DNA from: Liolophura sinensis
Taxonomy: Eukaryota > Mollusca > Polyplacophora > Chitonida > Chitonidae
NCBI RefSeq assembly: GCF_032854445.1
Contig: NC_088303.1
Coordinates: 21,151,501 to 21,215,500 of the forward strand
DNA: 64,000 nt
Direction: 5' to 3'
Shown here piece by piece: positions 53,103-64,000 of the stretch (position 1 is its first letter; each line of letters begins with the position of its first letter). Below the pieces are notes generated by a model that saw only the letters and a list, made by a program, of their open reading frames with translations, had not been told where the DNA came from and ran no database searches. Position numbers and translations under genes: made by a program.

Positions 53103-55143
53103 ACACGTGTAGTTTGAAGATTAATTGAATAAATAACATGGTACATGTATTGGCTGTAAATGTTGAAGCTAATGGCAAAACTGACATTTCCTTCTAAAGT
53201 CTTGTCAACATCACATGTATACCATGCAAAGCCTTGTGGGTCCATTGGGGTTGAATAACATGCCCGTAAAAATTTCAACACTGCTCATAAATGTAGATGA
53301 AGGTACATATGAGATGAGTTAAATATCTTAAAACTGACATCAGTAAATATACACTTCGTATACAAAAATAAAATAAGCCAAATATGCGTGCTTCTGTCAT
53401 TGCTTGAAATTTTCATCTTAACAAATAGTAGGGGACTGAAACCTGTGCCGCTGTAAGTAGAGTCATTAATTCCCAATTGGAGTCAAGTTTCATGGATTAA
53501 GAACAGACGGCAAAATTATGTGCATCTCTGACCTTTCAGTTCTCGATGTCACACGAGTCTAATTCAACATCAACCTCGTGTTAGAAAGTTCACAATATCA
53601 CAGTGTGACATCTGTAAACAACAGTCAAATAATGCTAAAACATAGTGAGTAAGAAGTGGTGTCAGTACAATTTGAGAATGACAACAACACTCACAAGTGG
53701 AAAAAATTCCCTTTATATAGTGGTGACCAAGCAATCTTTCTGCAGATCATAACTCTCGAATGAGCTTACTAAATTATCCATGATGTACATGTGCTCTAGT
53801 ATATTATTTCAGTGAGATTAACATTTCCAGCTTTCCTTTTCGACTTCTAACATGTAACAGCGGAGAATGTAACGCAATACATGGATGCTGCACGCACTGA
53901 GAGGAGTCGTTGTAACATTGCTATAGTTTTTTTGCATCAGTTTCTGCTTAACCCCGAGGCAGGGGCTGTATATTCGTCCTATTGAATAGGGATCGTTATG
54001 TTGACTAGGGAAAGCGCGACTCAGATACATAATTCAACATCTTATGAGCTAGTATAGTAAACTACATGGTTTGGACAATGATTTCATTAATTCGCCCATT
54101 TCTTGCGTTTTTCCAACATCATTGTAATGGATTATTGAGCCAGAATATCCATTATGGTCGACGACTTATAAATGAATGTCTGTTTCGACTTCTAGATCCA
54201 AGAATTTTCACTTGATGCAAAGATCGGTCATTCATTGTTGTCGTACAACTGCAAGACGAAGACCAGTATATATCGCCCTTTTATATAGGCAAACGTAATC
54301 ATTGCATAAAAGCGTTTTACCTATCTTCTATAACCCCAAGCAACATGTAGAGTGTGGGAAGGCAAGGAAGGTGAAAGCCGATCGACTTAGGATTGCCTGG
54401 AAGGCACAAATCGATTGAGTGTCCAAGAAACTATGAGCTATAACAGGTACTACTGGTGAATTTACCGCAAAATAGTTAGGTATTTCCCGGCCTATCTGGG
54501 TAATGTTGTCTGGTTAGACGTGCGAGAGGGAACAGTTACCGCAGGTGTCATGTCTGTGTAAAGACCAATACCTGATCGTCTTAATATTCGCTCTTTAATC
54601 AAAAGACAAGCTTCTAGTTCCAACAGCTGAAGTAAACTTGCTGAAATATACATACTTCGACAATAAACCTGACTGCTCGAGTGAAATCTGTAATTCGTTC
54701 AAAGAACAGATCAGTAAATGAACTCATCCAGTTATAAATCATTCTGTTGAATACGTTTTTTGCTGTTCTTGACAAACAGATTCTTAAAACTTAATGGTCT
54801 TTGTAATTGTCATCCAAACAATTAACCTTACGGTCACTGCATGACAGGATTACATTATTCATATAGGATCAATTCTTGACACAATTATACTGTTCTTGAA
54901 CGTTTACTTTGTTCTCAAGACTGGCAACCCATGACACAATTACACTGATCTCAGACTGTCATTTCGTGGCACAAGCAAATTGTCCTTAGTTGATCACACT
55001 CAAATTGTTCCAAGACATTTAATCCATGTTTCAACTACACTGTTATCAGGCCACCTATATCTGTCGAGTCATGCTACAATCACTTTCTTCTCAAATATCA
55101 CTACCCAGACACAGTCAAGTGATGGCATCCCATTGTTGTCATA

Positions 55144-55980
55144 TTGTCAATCCATGACATAATTACATTGTTCTCAGACGACATATCCATCTTGACAAGT
55201 GCGGTGGCTGTGGAACTTGGCTCCACAGTTGACCATAGAACAAACAATAAATTCAATGTTTTAAATCCCGTTTTAAGCGACAAACTCCATGACATCTTTA
55301 TACTTCTGGATGGAGAGAACATTTGGCTGAACATCTACGACGAAGACCGCTCATTTACGCCCTCCAGAAAAACATGCAATTACCTCTAAAGTTAAGCAAG
55401 ACTTGGTGCAGATGATTGGAAATACTTTTACTGCAGAAGTTGTGAAGAAAGTAGACGAGATGGAGTCATTGGTGTGTGTGTGACACCCTCTCCAACAACG
55501 AAAGAACTATTCGGATCAACAAAAAAATTGAGGACTTATCGACGCTATATTTTTGCCTCTGCCGAAACATTGCTCTTACAAACATTAAGAGAAATCTCAA
55601 CCTGTTTAACAATCCAGATGTCCCTAGTGAAAGTTCACACAGCCCTCCCAAGATTGTCAAAAAACACGCAAGTACGGAACCAATGGTCCAGAGGACGATT
55701 GAAGCTGGCAAGACACGACTCTCACAACACCATTTCTCCCACGTAGATGTTCGGCAAGGGCACTCACTCTGCCCTACATTAACATTTTCACAAAGGTCCT
55801 TAAATTTGATCGAGCTACATGTTCCACTGTCCATCTTAAACGCACAACACTTTTTCATCTCCTATGCGCCGACAATTCTTTTATCACATCCTACACCAAT
55901 TCTGTGCTGCAGAACACTTTCGGCACTCAAAGGTTTTAAGGGAATTAACTTCTGTACAGATAAAAGCACAGTTTGAGTAC
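55144..55980 (+). pseudogene. Decayed reading frame of unknown origin
   Basis: Three successive frames follow each other with short overlaps: 55144-55389 (LSDKLHDIFILLDGENIWL), then KQDLVQMIGNTFTAEVVKKV (55396-55485) and 55476-55976 (ERTIRINKKIEDLSTLYFCL). The composition is protein-like, with charged helices. A shortened version of the first part (DKL preceded by LS, then a phenylalanine run) appears at 51640-51720, so it belongs to the duplicated block. No family recognised; a dead host gene or element ORF is possible. Confidence 0.3.
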
Positions 55981-57137
55981 ATGAAAAGTACGGCATCAAA
56001 ACATTAGAAGTACGGTAGACAATGTAAGTTTGGACACATTAAAAGTACTGTGTGATTACATTACACACAAAGCAAGTTAACATTTTTGAAATCGCACGGT
56101 AACCATTAAGACTCCGTTTTAATAACACAGGAACATGGGCAGCTGGAAGGCAAAGGCCAAGCATTTAGCAAGTTCTTTCGGAAAGTCTCGCGTGATCGTC
56201 TAGATTCGACGTAGAAACTCCAACCATGCTTACAACCCAGCATCAGCTCAGGAATCAAGACACACTAAATGTTCATGACGTTTGCGAAGAAGTAGGTAGA
56301 TTTAGCTCTATATTCATTGATTGATCAATTTAAGAGAACCTTTATCCCTTGCCCGAATCGGTTCTGTCTGGTTTTGGCGGTCGTCCTATAATTGATATTT
56401 GTCCTCAGCCAAGTCGGCTCAACGTTCAGGCAAGGGCCAGCTGTCTCCGGTATAGACGGTGGGCCATTGATTATCTATGGATCGGGATACCTAACACGCA
56501 GCACATATTTGTAGTGTGGGTATATACATACCCATATTTCTGGACGTCTTCCGTTTCTCCAAACTAAATGTCACTCTAAGACATCAAAAATTTAAATGTT
56601 ATGAGATTTGAGCTTTCTTATACAAATATAACAGATAAATGATTGAAGAAAGTGCTGATGACCATGCGCAAATGAAAACCATTAACAAATAGATACTATC
56701 TGCGAAATCATTATAACTGAGTGGGAATGCCTTAGGCTGCTGATTAATCAACATGATCCACTGTTTACCTGTCGTTTTATTGTTCTACCCTTGTCAACAT
56801 TACATGCTTTCACCACAGATGAAAACTGTTTTGTCGGTATTTGCTTGCTGGTATTTGCTCCATTAGACTCATTTACCACAAGGTAAAGAAAACCACGTAA
56901 ACGACAGATTGATGGATGCCTAAAGTATGGTGGGAATGCTTTTCTACCACAATGTTAAAGTCAGTTACAGCTCTGAGTCTGAGTCATCAAAAATGTTAAA
57001 GTCCAAAGCGGACACAGGTAATTTCAGTGATCAAAATATACCTGGCTGCAGATATTCTTGTTCGTATCTGCTTAACAGTAACAATCAGAAATCAAAATGC
57101 ATTCAACCACATACTATTCATTTAGTTAAATGATTTC
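55981..57137. other. No gene seen; dispersed repeat copy at 56360-56500
   Basis: AT-rich sequence with only short frames. The part near 56380-56480 is homologous to 45060-45180. Confidence 0.4.
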
Positions 57138-57232
57138 CGTCGGGCTCTGCCCGGTTTCCTCCCACCATAATGGTGGATAATATTCTTGAGTGCGACGTAA
57201 AACATCAATCAAATTAATAAATAAATAAATAC
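57138..57232 (+). mobile_element. SINE family 1, 3' fragment
   Basis: GGGCTCTGCCCGGTTTCCTC, then TATTCTTGAGTGCGACGTAA and AATAAATAAATAAATAC. Internal deletion after the CACCATAATG block. Confidence 0.92.
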
Positions 57233-57279
57233 ATTTATTTAAATGTTCTCAATGACAATGGCGAAGTCGGGAAATCCGG

Positions 57280-57465
57280 AATCACTTCCATGTCAGGTCC
57301 TACTAAAAACGTTAAAAATGGTACTTCTTGTTGCTTCGCTTGCAAAAAACATGACTGATTGGCCCGATGTCAGTATGGTGTGACAGGATGGGGCGTCATG
57401 TCTGTGTCTTCGGTATGGTACTTGAAGGCAGCTCTTTGGCGGCATGGGCTGGGTATGACACAAGA
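57280..57465 (+). mobile_element. SINE family 2, headless copy
   Basis: CGTTAAAAATGGTACTTCTT, TTGCTTCGCTTG, AACATGACTGATTGGCCCGA, TGTCAGTATGGTGTGAC, GGGGCGTCATGTCTG and TTTGGCGGCATGGGCTGGG, parallel to 13545-13725. The tRNA head is absent. Confidence 0.82.
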
Positions 57466-57494
57466 AGACAGTTTATGTACACACACCTAATAAT

Positions 57495-57562
57495 ATAACA
57501 TTAGGACATATGACTGAAAAATTGTTAAGTATGACGTAAATCCCCAACCATACATGCAAGCA

Positions 57563-57593
<31 letters not shown>

Positions 57594-57600
57594 GAACATG
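57495..57600 (+). mobile_element. SINE family 3, 3' fragment with CATA repeat
   Basis: CATATGACTGAAAAATTGTT, AAGTATGACGTAAATCCCC and a CATACATACATA array. A close relative follows at 57735-57825. The tail shares its GTA(C/T)GACGTAAA core with SINE family 1. Confidence 0.7.
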
Positions 57601-57734
57601 CATACATATATACATACGTACCAACATGCATACATACATATATGCATATATACATATAAGAGGGCGGATTTCACAGGTTACATGTGTCCATTTGCCAAGT
57701 ATAATTATAACTGTTGCTAATGATCTGGTTTTAC

Positions 57735-57825
57735 TCTACATGCCTTAGTCTTCGTCGCCATACGACTAAAAAATTATTAAGTACGACGTTAAACCCCATG
57801 CACACATACATCATCATACAATGAC
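57735..57825 (+). mobile_element. SINE family 3, 3' fragment
   Basis: TCTTCGTCGCCATACGACTA, AAAAATTATTAAGTACGACG, TTAAACCCC and CACATACATC. A third trace is at 63122-63172 (AAGTACGAGGCAAAACCCC then CATACATAC). Confidence 0.72.
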
Positions 57826-58076
57826 AACGGATTGTTAGAAATGATTGAATTAGCTCAACATCACCGATGTTGCCAGGGGTGGAATATTTAAGGACAAAAA
57901 AATCTCTTACTCAAAATTGTAGATGTTAATGTAGCTCAGGCACTTGTGGTTGTAGTTGTAATTTTGCATCATTTCACTGTGGATAAATTCGTAAATGTAA
58001 TTTAAGTGGAAACTGTAGTTCTTTTTGCAGTCGTAACTTTAGTTGTGGTTGTTGTCACAATGGTATTGTGACGCTT
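57826..58076. other. No feature seen
   Basis: AT-rich sequence with a loose TTGTAGTTGTAATTT-like repetition. No gene is supported. Confidence 0.35.
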
Positions 58077-58322
58077 ACTAAGGCTTCACTCATTGTGAAG
58101 TTTACTAGGACTTCAGGTATTATGTGGTTTCCTGGGTTGTAGCTTAAATTTACTGTGTGGGAAAGTAAGATTCGGGTTACTGTGAGGTTTACTAGGACTT
58201 CACTTCTTGTGTGGCTTCCTATGACTTCGCTTATATTGTGGCTTCCTAGGACTTTGCTTGTGTTGAGGTTTACTGGGACTTATTGTGTGGCTTCCTTGGA
58301 TTCTGCTTATTTTATGTGGCTA
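58077..58322. repeat. 27-bp degenerate tandem repeat, about 9 units
   Basis: Units of the form ACTAGGACTTCACTTCTTGT plus GTGGCTT occur with many substitutions and a few indels. Two further units lie apart at 59095-59140. Confidence 0.8.
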
Positions 58323-58339
58323 ACTAGAACATAATTAAC

Positions 58340-58715
58340 GACGTAATTTTAGAGTAAAACCAGAGCAGCAACGACAGTGTGATAGACGTACAGCACAGAG
58401 AGTAAAACAACAGCAGCAACAATAGTGTGATAACTGGCAAATGGTCACAAGTAACCAGTGAAATACGGCCTCTTGTCACTTTACCTCAGTCAGGGTTTTA
58501 TTCTTACTTGTTCACGTAAATGCATAAATAGATGCATTTTACACGTCCCCTAGCACCATGACTTAAGCAGAATTATTTTAAAAAATGCAGGCATGTTAAT
58601 TGCAATTTATTAGACATCATTGGTCTAGAAATACTCAAAATGCTGTGTTGTCATCACATTTAACATACAATCACATTAAAGCAATGCAAAGGCATCAGAC
58701 CTCGGGCATGCTCAG
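58340..58715 (+). repeat. Dispersed 330-bp repeat, copy 2
   Basis: Shares AGAGTAAAACCAGAGCAGCA, AATACGGCCTCTTGTCACTT, CAGTCAGGGTTTTATTCTTA, a CTTAAGCAGAAT block, ATGCTGTGTTGTCATCACAT and TTAACATACAATCACATTAA with 58755-59070 and 63350-63665. The first 55 bp are internally duplicated. No coding capacity. Confidence 0.85.
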
Positions 58716-58754
58716 TCCACCAGCAGAATCTTGGTTTATGCAGGAATAGAATAT

Positions 58755-59070
58755 AATTAAAGACGTACAGCATATAGAGTAAAAACCAGAGGAGCAACGA
58801 CAGTATGATAGCTGGCAAATGGACATACGTAACCGATGAAATACGGCCTCTTGTAACTTTACCGTAGTCAGGGTGTTAGTCTAACAGTTCATGTAAATAC
58901 ATAAATAGTAGCAATTTACATGCCCCCTAACAACATGGCTTAAGCAGAATCAGGGAAAATAAATGCAGTGATATTAATAGCAATTTATTAAACGTCTCTG
59001 GTCTACACATACTCAAAATGCTGTGATGTCGTAACATTTAACATACAGCCATTTTAAAAACAATGCAAAG
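58755..59070 (+). repeat. Dispersed 330-bp repeat, copy 3
   Basis: Direct neighbour of copy 2, same orientation: GACGTACAGCATATAGAGTA, GAAATACGGCCTCTTGTAAC, CATGGCTTAAGCAGAATC and CAATGCAAAGGGACCAGA. Confidence 0.85.
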
Positions 59071-59357
59071 GGACCAGAACTCGCTTATTTGGGGGTCAGT
59101 TAGGACTTCGCTTATTCTACGGTTTACTGGTGCTTCCATGATTTTTGTGTAGCAGTGAGTTTGCTTGTGAGGTTTTCTGCGATTTAAACTGCATTGTCTG
59201 ATTTGCCTAACAGCACTTTTTAATTGATCGACTAACTGATACTGGTTCTGTTCTGCGAGTTTAATTTCTTTCAATTTCGTATATTCTGAGAAAAATTTTA
59301 TATCACAGTCAGTTGTTAAGTTCCATTTTTGTGACTTGTCCGAGCTTCTCATCTTGT
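59038..59357 (-). CDS. Candidate terminal coding exon, unidentified
   Basis: On the minus strand an excellent acceptor (CTCTCTATTTGCAG) at 59358-59371 opens a frame of 104 codons from ATG at 59352. Residues 20-56 are helical and charged (SEYTKLKEIKLAEQNQYQLV), followed by a basic stretch (RRKPHKQTHC). The last 30 codons run through a 27-bp-repeat unit and the end of the 330-bp repeat, so the true end may differ. No domain recognised and no upstream exon found in 59.4-62.8 kb. Confidence 0.3.
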
Positions 59358-59371
59358 CTGCAAATAGAGAG

Positions 59372-60381
59372 CTACTACAATGGTATATATGGCATTGATA
59401 AGGTAATATAATTATTACAAAGCATGAGCTTTGTTTATCCGTGGGAATAAAAAACTACCTATCATTGCAAAACACTCCATATAATGACAAATCCCCATTC
59501 ATGTGTTGTACAGCACACCATTTTGCCATGTTTGACAATATACTGACATCTCATGACGCAAAGCCTAAAATGCATAAATTCACGTTGGATGGAGGCGGGT
59601 TACGTGTATCTTATGGTAGAAAGTGGTCTTCTGCGAGCTGCCGAAAATTACCGAGACACTAACCAGTTGACAATGCTCACCCTTCAAAGGTTGACCTTAT
59701 GCCTCGTATATTCCATTCCACATAACGTTCTCGTCAGACAGTGATCAAATAATGTCGTAAGAGATGTTAAACTCTATCAAACAAACACCACAAACCCCAT
59801 ACTTATGGGAAATTAATAAGTACAGCGCGAAGTGATGACCAGGCTCTCTGTCAAGCCGATTCCGAGATAATCCAATGCTTCACCTTTGTGCTGATTGGAC
59901 ATAGAACTGTACCAGCCTTTTACTCTGACCACTATAGAAACAAAAATATCAGTTCTCTGAGATGAACTGGTAAAGCTATTGACATTTTGCTTTTGAACAT
60001 GCCAGTCATTTTCTGATGAACAGAAATCTGCTTTGTGTAATAAGGAGAGTGAGAGAGACGCTGGGTCTCAGAAGAACAAAACATCATTCAGCAGAGAAAA
60101 ATAGCTATTTCTTTCATCTGGTAAAACCATAGCTTTTGTATGTCAACGTAGTTTTTGTCGTTCATCAGAACGTAACAATGTCCATACAGACGGCAGCTAT
60201 AAGACTTGACAAACGCACACATGATGTTGATGAATGATTTAACTAACAGTACATTAATATATCGATCTTTTCTAGTGCATTTCATTCGGGAAAACGGTGT
60301 GCGTGATGAGCTGAGTCTCGTGCAATGACTTTTGCTTTAACAGCTGGTAGTCTTCGGTAAGAGTCGCGAAAAAATTAAGTC
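59372..60381. other. No feature seen
   Basis: Single-copy sequence. The short frames at 59441-59744 and 60088-60285 have no recognisable features. Confidence 0.35.
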
Positions 60382-60441
60382 CAACCCGGTGGAAATTTTG
60401 GCAACCCAGTGGGAAATGTAGCAACCCAGTGGGAAATGTGG
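60382..60441. repeat. 20-bp tandem repeat, three units
   Basis: CAACCCAGTGGGAAATGT plus two bases, three times, the first diverged. A minus-strand acceptor-like GTTGTTTTCCAG lies just beyond (60460-60471), but the frame it opens shows no domain. Confidence 0.9.
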
Positions 60442-60811
60442 TATATTGTGTCTGGAAAACAACGAATGAAACATACGGAAAGAAACCAAAGCAAATGAAA
60501 ATCTTAATAGAATTTTCTACAACCACAACGTATGCAGTTTTATACTTACCCATGTAACTGATATTATACTAACAATTACCGAAGTATAGAACTGGTTGAA
60601 TATTTCGACACTCATTATCCATGTGTGCTATCAACTTGCTTCGTTAGAGAGAAGAAATTTGCTTTAAAACATGAAGACTAATTTCAAAATATTTTAATGT
60701 GTTAATTTTTAAGTATCATTTCAATTACCGTATCTCAGAATTGACTGGGAAGATAAGGTCAGAACGATGTGTATGTCTGGAATTTCATATTGTGTTGACA
60801 TTGTTGAATTT

Positions 60812-60965
60812 ATTATATTTATTTGTTTGGTGTTTCATGACGTACTCAAGAATATTACACTTTTGCAACGGCGGTCAGCATTATGGTGGGAGGAAACCGG
60901 CGAGGGTCCGTTGCAAACCCACGACCTCCACAGATTACTGATCTTCCCACGTACAGCCAGAAAGC
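60812..60965 (-). mobile_element. SINE family 1, 5'-truncated, diverged
   Basis: Reverse orientation: TATTTATTTGTTTGGTGTTT, CGTACTCAAGAATATTACAC, ATTATGGTGGGAGGAAACCG and CACGACC. No head. Confidence 0.9.
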
Positions 60966-62837
60966 GATGTTTTCGAATCGATCACTAGCTTGCTTTCGTT
61001 TTGCCATGTGTGAAAACACCCACATTCCCAGAAAATTCTAGATAGGGGCTTTTGAATTATGAAATATCCTTTTTAAATAGTTCAAAGGTGACCATAAGTA
61101 AAAATTCCAGGGACGCTACTGTTAATTGTATACCACATTTGAACTGGTCGACTTTTTACTTATTTGAAGATATACAGAATCAATACTGATTGCAGTTAAT
61201 TCTGTACATGTATTTTCTGGGTTAAAACCTGCGACTTTCTCACGCTTGAATAAATGTTCCATACCTAAAATTCATTTTGCTTGTTTCTCACTTCAGTCAT
61301 GCAATCAACTAAGAGTCTATTTCTCTCTCAAAGACCTATCAATACAGCCTACACAAGACATAAACCTAATCAACTTGTATCGAGTGTTTACATGCTAAGC
61401 GATGGGCCAAAGCTGTCTTAAGTGTCCAAGGGTACAAATAAGTGTATCTAGAATCTATAAAATGTCTGTGTGGCAATATTACTGTACCTAATCAGTACTC
61501 CTTCACTCTTCAGTTCGAAGAATCTTATGCCTAATTGCCCGAATTTATATCCCCAAAGAGCCAGGAAACATCAAACCGGAAGAACATTCATTTTGGAATG
61601 TAAACAGGTTTAACTGTTCATGTAAGGGGAACATGGGTTTGAACGTTTTAGTCTTACGGATTTGGATTTAGGCCAGTTGTCGATAAGATCAAGTTATGAT
61701 TAATACTCATGTGGGGAAATATCCATGGGAAACAACACATTTCTATATTCTAATATACCACAACAACGAGGTTATCGAGTTACAAGTCTTTCGCTATCAA
61801 GAGCTTTGAACAATTTGGGGAATCATCACAAAATCAAGGCATCAGAAGCACCATAAATGCAAGAAAAGCCAAAAGTTCTCACAAAATATGAAATAAAACA
61901 GAACGTAATTTATGATTGGTCTGAGTTGGGCACAGGTGTAGAGTGATACTCCGCATAGCTCATGATTGCTGTTTGCTGTTACGCTCATGATTGCTGCTTG
62001 CTGCAAATACCCAAGGGCTTTCCTGTATGGTAATTTACGGGCTGTTGTTACACACATACATCTAGTTACAAGTTAACTCTAGCAAAGTACACATTAAATG
62101 TCATAACTATACTTTGTCAACTGTCTGGTATCAAAGTTACCGGTATTGTTTATAATCAACAGTTACGGCCAGCAAACGTTTTGTTGCGCTATCCTTGTCG
62201 ATTTCATCTGAAAATGTCCACCAATATATCTTTAATTTGCGCCATCCGTCACGGAGAAGGTCACGTGAGGGCTCCTTGCAGGCAATAAAATGTACGAGTA
62301 TCATTACCAAATCTTAGCCTGCCTAAGTAGCCATGTGTGTATTTGTGGCCATGGGTGAAATTCCCACGGGTATAATTCACACAGTATTAAGCTTAATCTG
62401 ATTGTCCGGGCAATTTTTACCCAGACCGTTGGAGGGAATCGATTTGATGAATCTCGCACCATTTTTTGGCGCTCAGACTGCCTGTCGTATGGCTTAACTC
62501 GGTGTGATCGCACACCAGACCAACATGGGGAGATCTCTCTCGGCCTTCATGCATACGAACATTTTCAATGACGTTACTTTATCTGTCAATAGTAAGCCAG
62601 TAGGGATGCCTTTAAAAATAGGACAAACTGTTTCTACTGACATTAACAAAATACCTCGATAAAGACTGAGTGGGAGAAAGAAAACCAACAATCCCCCATC
62701 CTCACTTCTTGGTGGTCAAAATTTTATTACTATCTTCTTACTCAAAAATGTAATCCCCCAGCAGACAGTTGCTCGTACGTGTCTGGGTCTAGCTATATTA
62801 TTAACTTTCAATCATATAAAGGCACACTTAGTCAACA
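60966..62837. other. No gene or repeat that I can support
   Basis: AT-rich single-copy sequence. Minus-strand frames near 62304-62691 look mildly protein-like but lack recognisable motifs or a consistent splice structure. Confidence 0.35.
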
Positions 62838-63102
62838 GGGGGCCTGCGTGGCTCAGTTGATTAGCGCGCTAGCGCAGCGTAATGACCCTCTAATGAGCCT
62901 CTCACCAATGCCGTGAACTGTGAGTTCAAGTCCAGCTCATGCTGGCTTCCTCTCCAGCCGAAAGTGGGAAGGTCTGCCAGCAACCTGCGGATGGTCGTGG
63001 GTTTCCCCCGGGCTGTGCCCGGTTTCCACCCACCATAATGCCGGCCGCCGTCGTATAAGTGAAATATTCTTGGTAAAACACCAATCAAATAAATAAATAA
63101 AT
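62838..63102 (+). mobile_element. SINE family 1, near full length
   Basis: GGGGGCCTGCGTGGCTCAGT, B box GAGTTCAAGTCC, a complete body and tail. The GAGTACGGCG block is deleted before TAAAACACCAATCAAATAAA. No clear target duplication. Confidence 0.95.
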
Positions 63103-63349
63103 CCTCCTCACCAAATTACTGAAAAAGTGTAAAGTACGAGGCAAAACCCCAAGCACATGTGCATACATACACAATCGAAATGACGGCTAGTCCACGAGGA
63201 GAGAGTTTGTGCTGTTTTTGTACACTGCCAACCAGACGAATACACAAAAGCCTGAAAACAGTATATTGCTACCCGTTTCTCCTGGTAAAAGCCCCTCTTC
63301 TCCTCCCTATTGCTTCAACTGTTCATTTGATTATAGATTAAATATATTA

Positions 63350-63665
63350 TAATTGAAGACGTACAGCATAGAGAGTAAAACCAGAGCAGCAACGACTGTC
63401 TGATAGTTGACAAATGGACACGCATAATCGGGAAAATACGGCCTCTGGTCAATTTACCCCAGTCAGGGTTTTATTCTTTTCTTTCATGGAAATGGCCAAA
63501 TTTAGTAGCAATTAACACACGTCCCTAGCACAATGTCTTACGTAGAATTAGATAAAAAAATGTAGGGATGTTAAGTGCAATTTATTACTCGTCACCGGTC
63601 AACTACTCACAATGCTGTGTTGTCATAACATTTGACATACAGTCGCATTAAAATAATGCAAAAGG
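63350..63665 (+). repeat. Dispersed 330-bp repeat, copy 4
   Basis: GAAGACGTACAGCATAGAGA, AATACGGCCTCTGGTCAATT, CAGTCAGGGTTTTATTCTTT and CAATGCTGTGTTGTCATAAC, collinear with 58340 and 58755. Confidence 0.85.
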
Positions 63666-64000
63666 ATCAGACCTTGGGGACGATTATTGCCAACACTTGT
63701 CTCCCCTTGTTTTTTAGATGAACGAAAAGCTTCTTGTGTACACTACACGGTGGATTTTGAAAGAAGTGAGAATGTTGTGATTCTGAAATACAAGAAGACG
63801 ACGACGATTCATTTATTACCAATAAATATATACTTTTGTATGTTTTTCGAGAAAGAAAAAGAAAATTGAAACTGCAAACCCATGTAGAAGTTGTATAAAC
63901 TTGCACTGTAAAAGTTTTTTTTATTTTGATTAGTTATCTGTTTTTTGATGGAAGTGTGATTAGGTCAGTTTAAATTTACATCCTTGTGTTTTATCTTAGA
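63666..64000. other. No feature seen
   Basis: AT-rich sequence to the window edge. Overlapping short frames on both strands have no recognisable features. Confidence 0.35.

Larger units (their letters stand above)
51740..55090 (+). repeat. Local tandem duplication, copy 2
   Basis: Second copy of 49180-51720, expanded by an extra fold-back arm, an ATAC microsatellite (51922-51953), a 31-bp triplet repeat and about 0.5 kb at 53460-54010. Stretches after 54050 and 54700 are very close to 50160-50800 and 51230-51600. Copy 2 lacks about 260 bp found at 50850-51120. Confidence 0.88.

Overview
The window is 64 kb of eukaryotic, repeat-dominated DNA, most likely from a mollusc. The base for this is the many copies of a tRNA-headed SINE whose tail reads like GTACGGCGTAAAACACC followed by AAAT repeats, a second tRNA-headed SINE family, and a decayed Polinton/Maverick. 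I recognise these element types from molluscs by memory; no search was run. No bacterial features, rRNA, genuine tRNA genes or CRISPR arrays are visible.

Layout. (1) 1-2.4 kb: a 62-bp minisatellite, a 59-bp minisatellite split by a young SINE, and a long CA microsatellite. (2) 2.7-11.1 kb: the one convincing host gene, a minus-strand C-type lectin. A CTLD exon (2716-2970) and a signal-peptide exon (11004-11061) have matching phase-1 splice sites and are separated by an 8-kb intron. That intron holds an old diverged repeat, a SINE and a broken Ty3/gypsy element with another SINE inside it. The rest of the lectin lies beyond the left edge. (3) 11.4-14.2 kb: an LTR-like repeat and assorted fragments.

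(4) 14.2-44.1 kb: three diverged head-to-tail copies of a unit of about 5.4-6.2 kb. At the second/third copy junction sits a 7.0-kb element with long inverted ends that carries a broken RNase H-type LINE. The third copy is split by about 5.9 kb holding a fossil Polinton. This keeps recognisable pieces of protein-primed DNA polymerase B, adenain-like cysteine protease, double-jelly-roll major capsid protein and penton-like minor capsid protein. The polymerase is itself split by an LTR-like insertion with a 5-bp target duplication.

(5) 44.1-49.2 kb: mostly unique sequence with one clean SINE insertion and a hairpin-forming 9-bp repeat. (6) 49.2-55.1 kb: a second tandem duplication of about 2.5-3.4 kb, built around a fold-back element and with two small cysteine-containing reading frames nearby. 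(7) 55.1-64 kb: decayed reading frames, SINE fragments, a 27-bp repeat and three copies of a 330-bp dispersed repeat.

Nearly all recognisable coding sequence belongs to mobile elements broken by stops, frameshifts and deletions. The lectin exons are the only intact host coding sequence I would defend. Insertions shared by or private to the duplicated units give a relative order of events: an old SINE, then unit duplication, then unit-specific SINEs and larger insertions.
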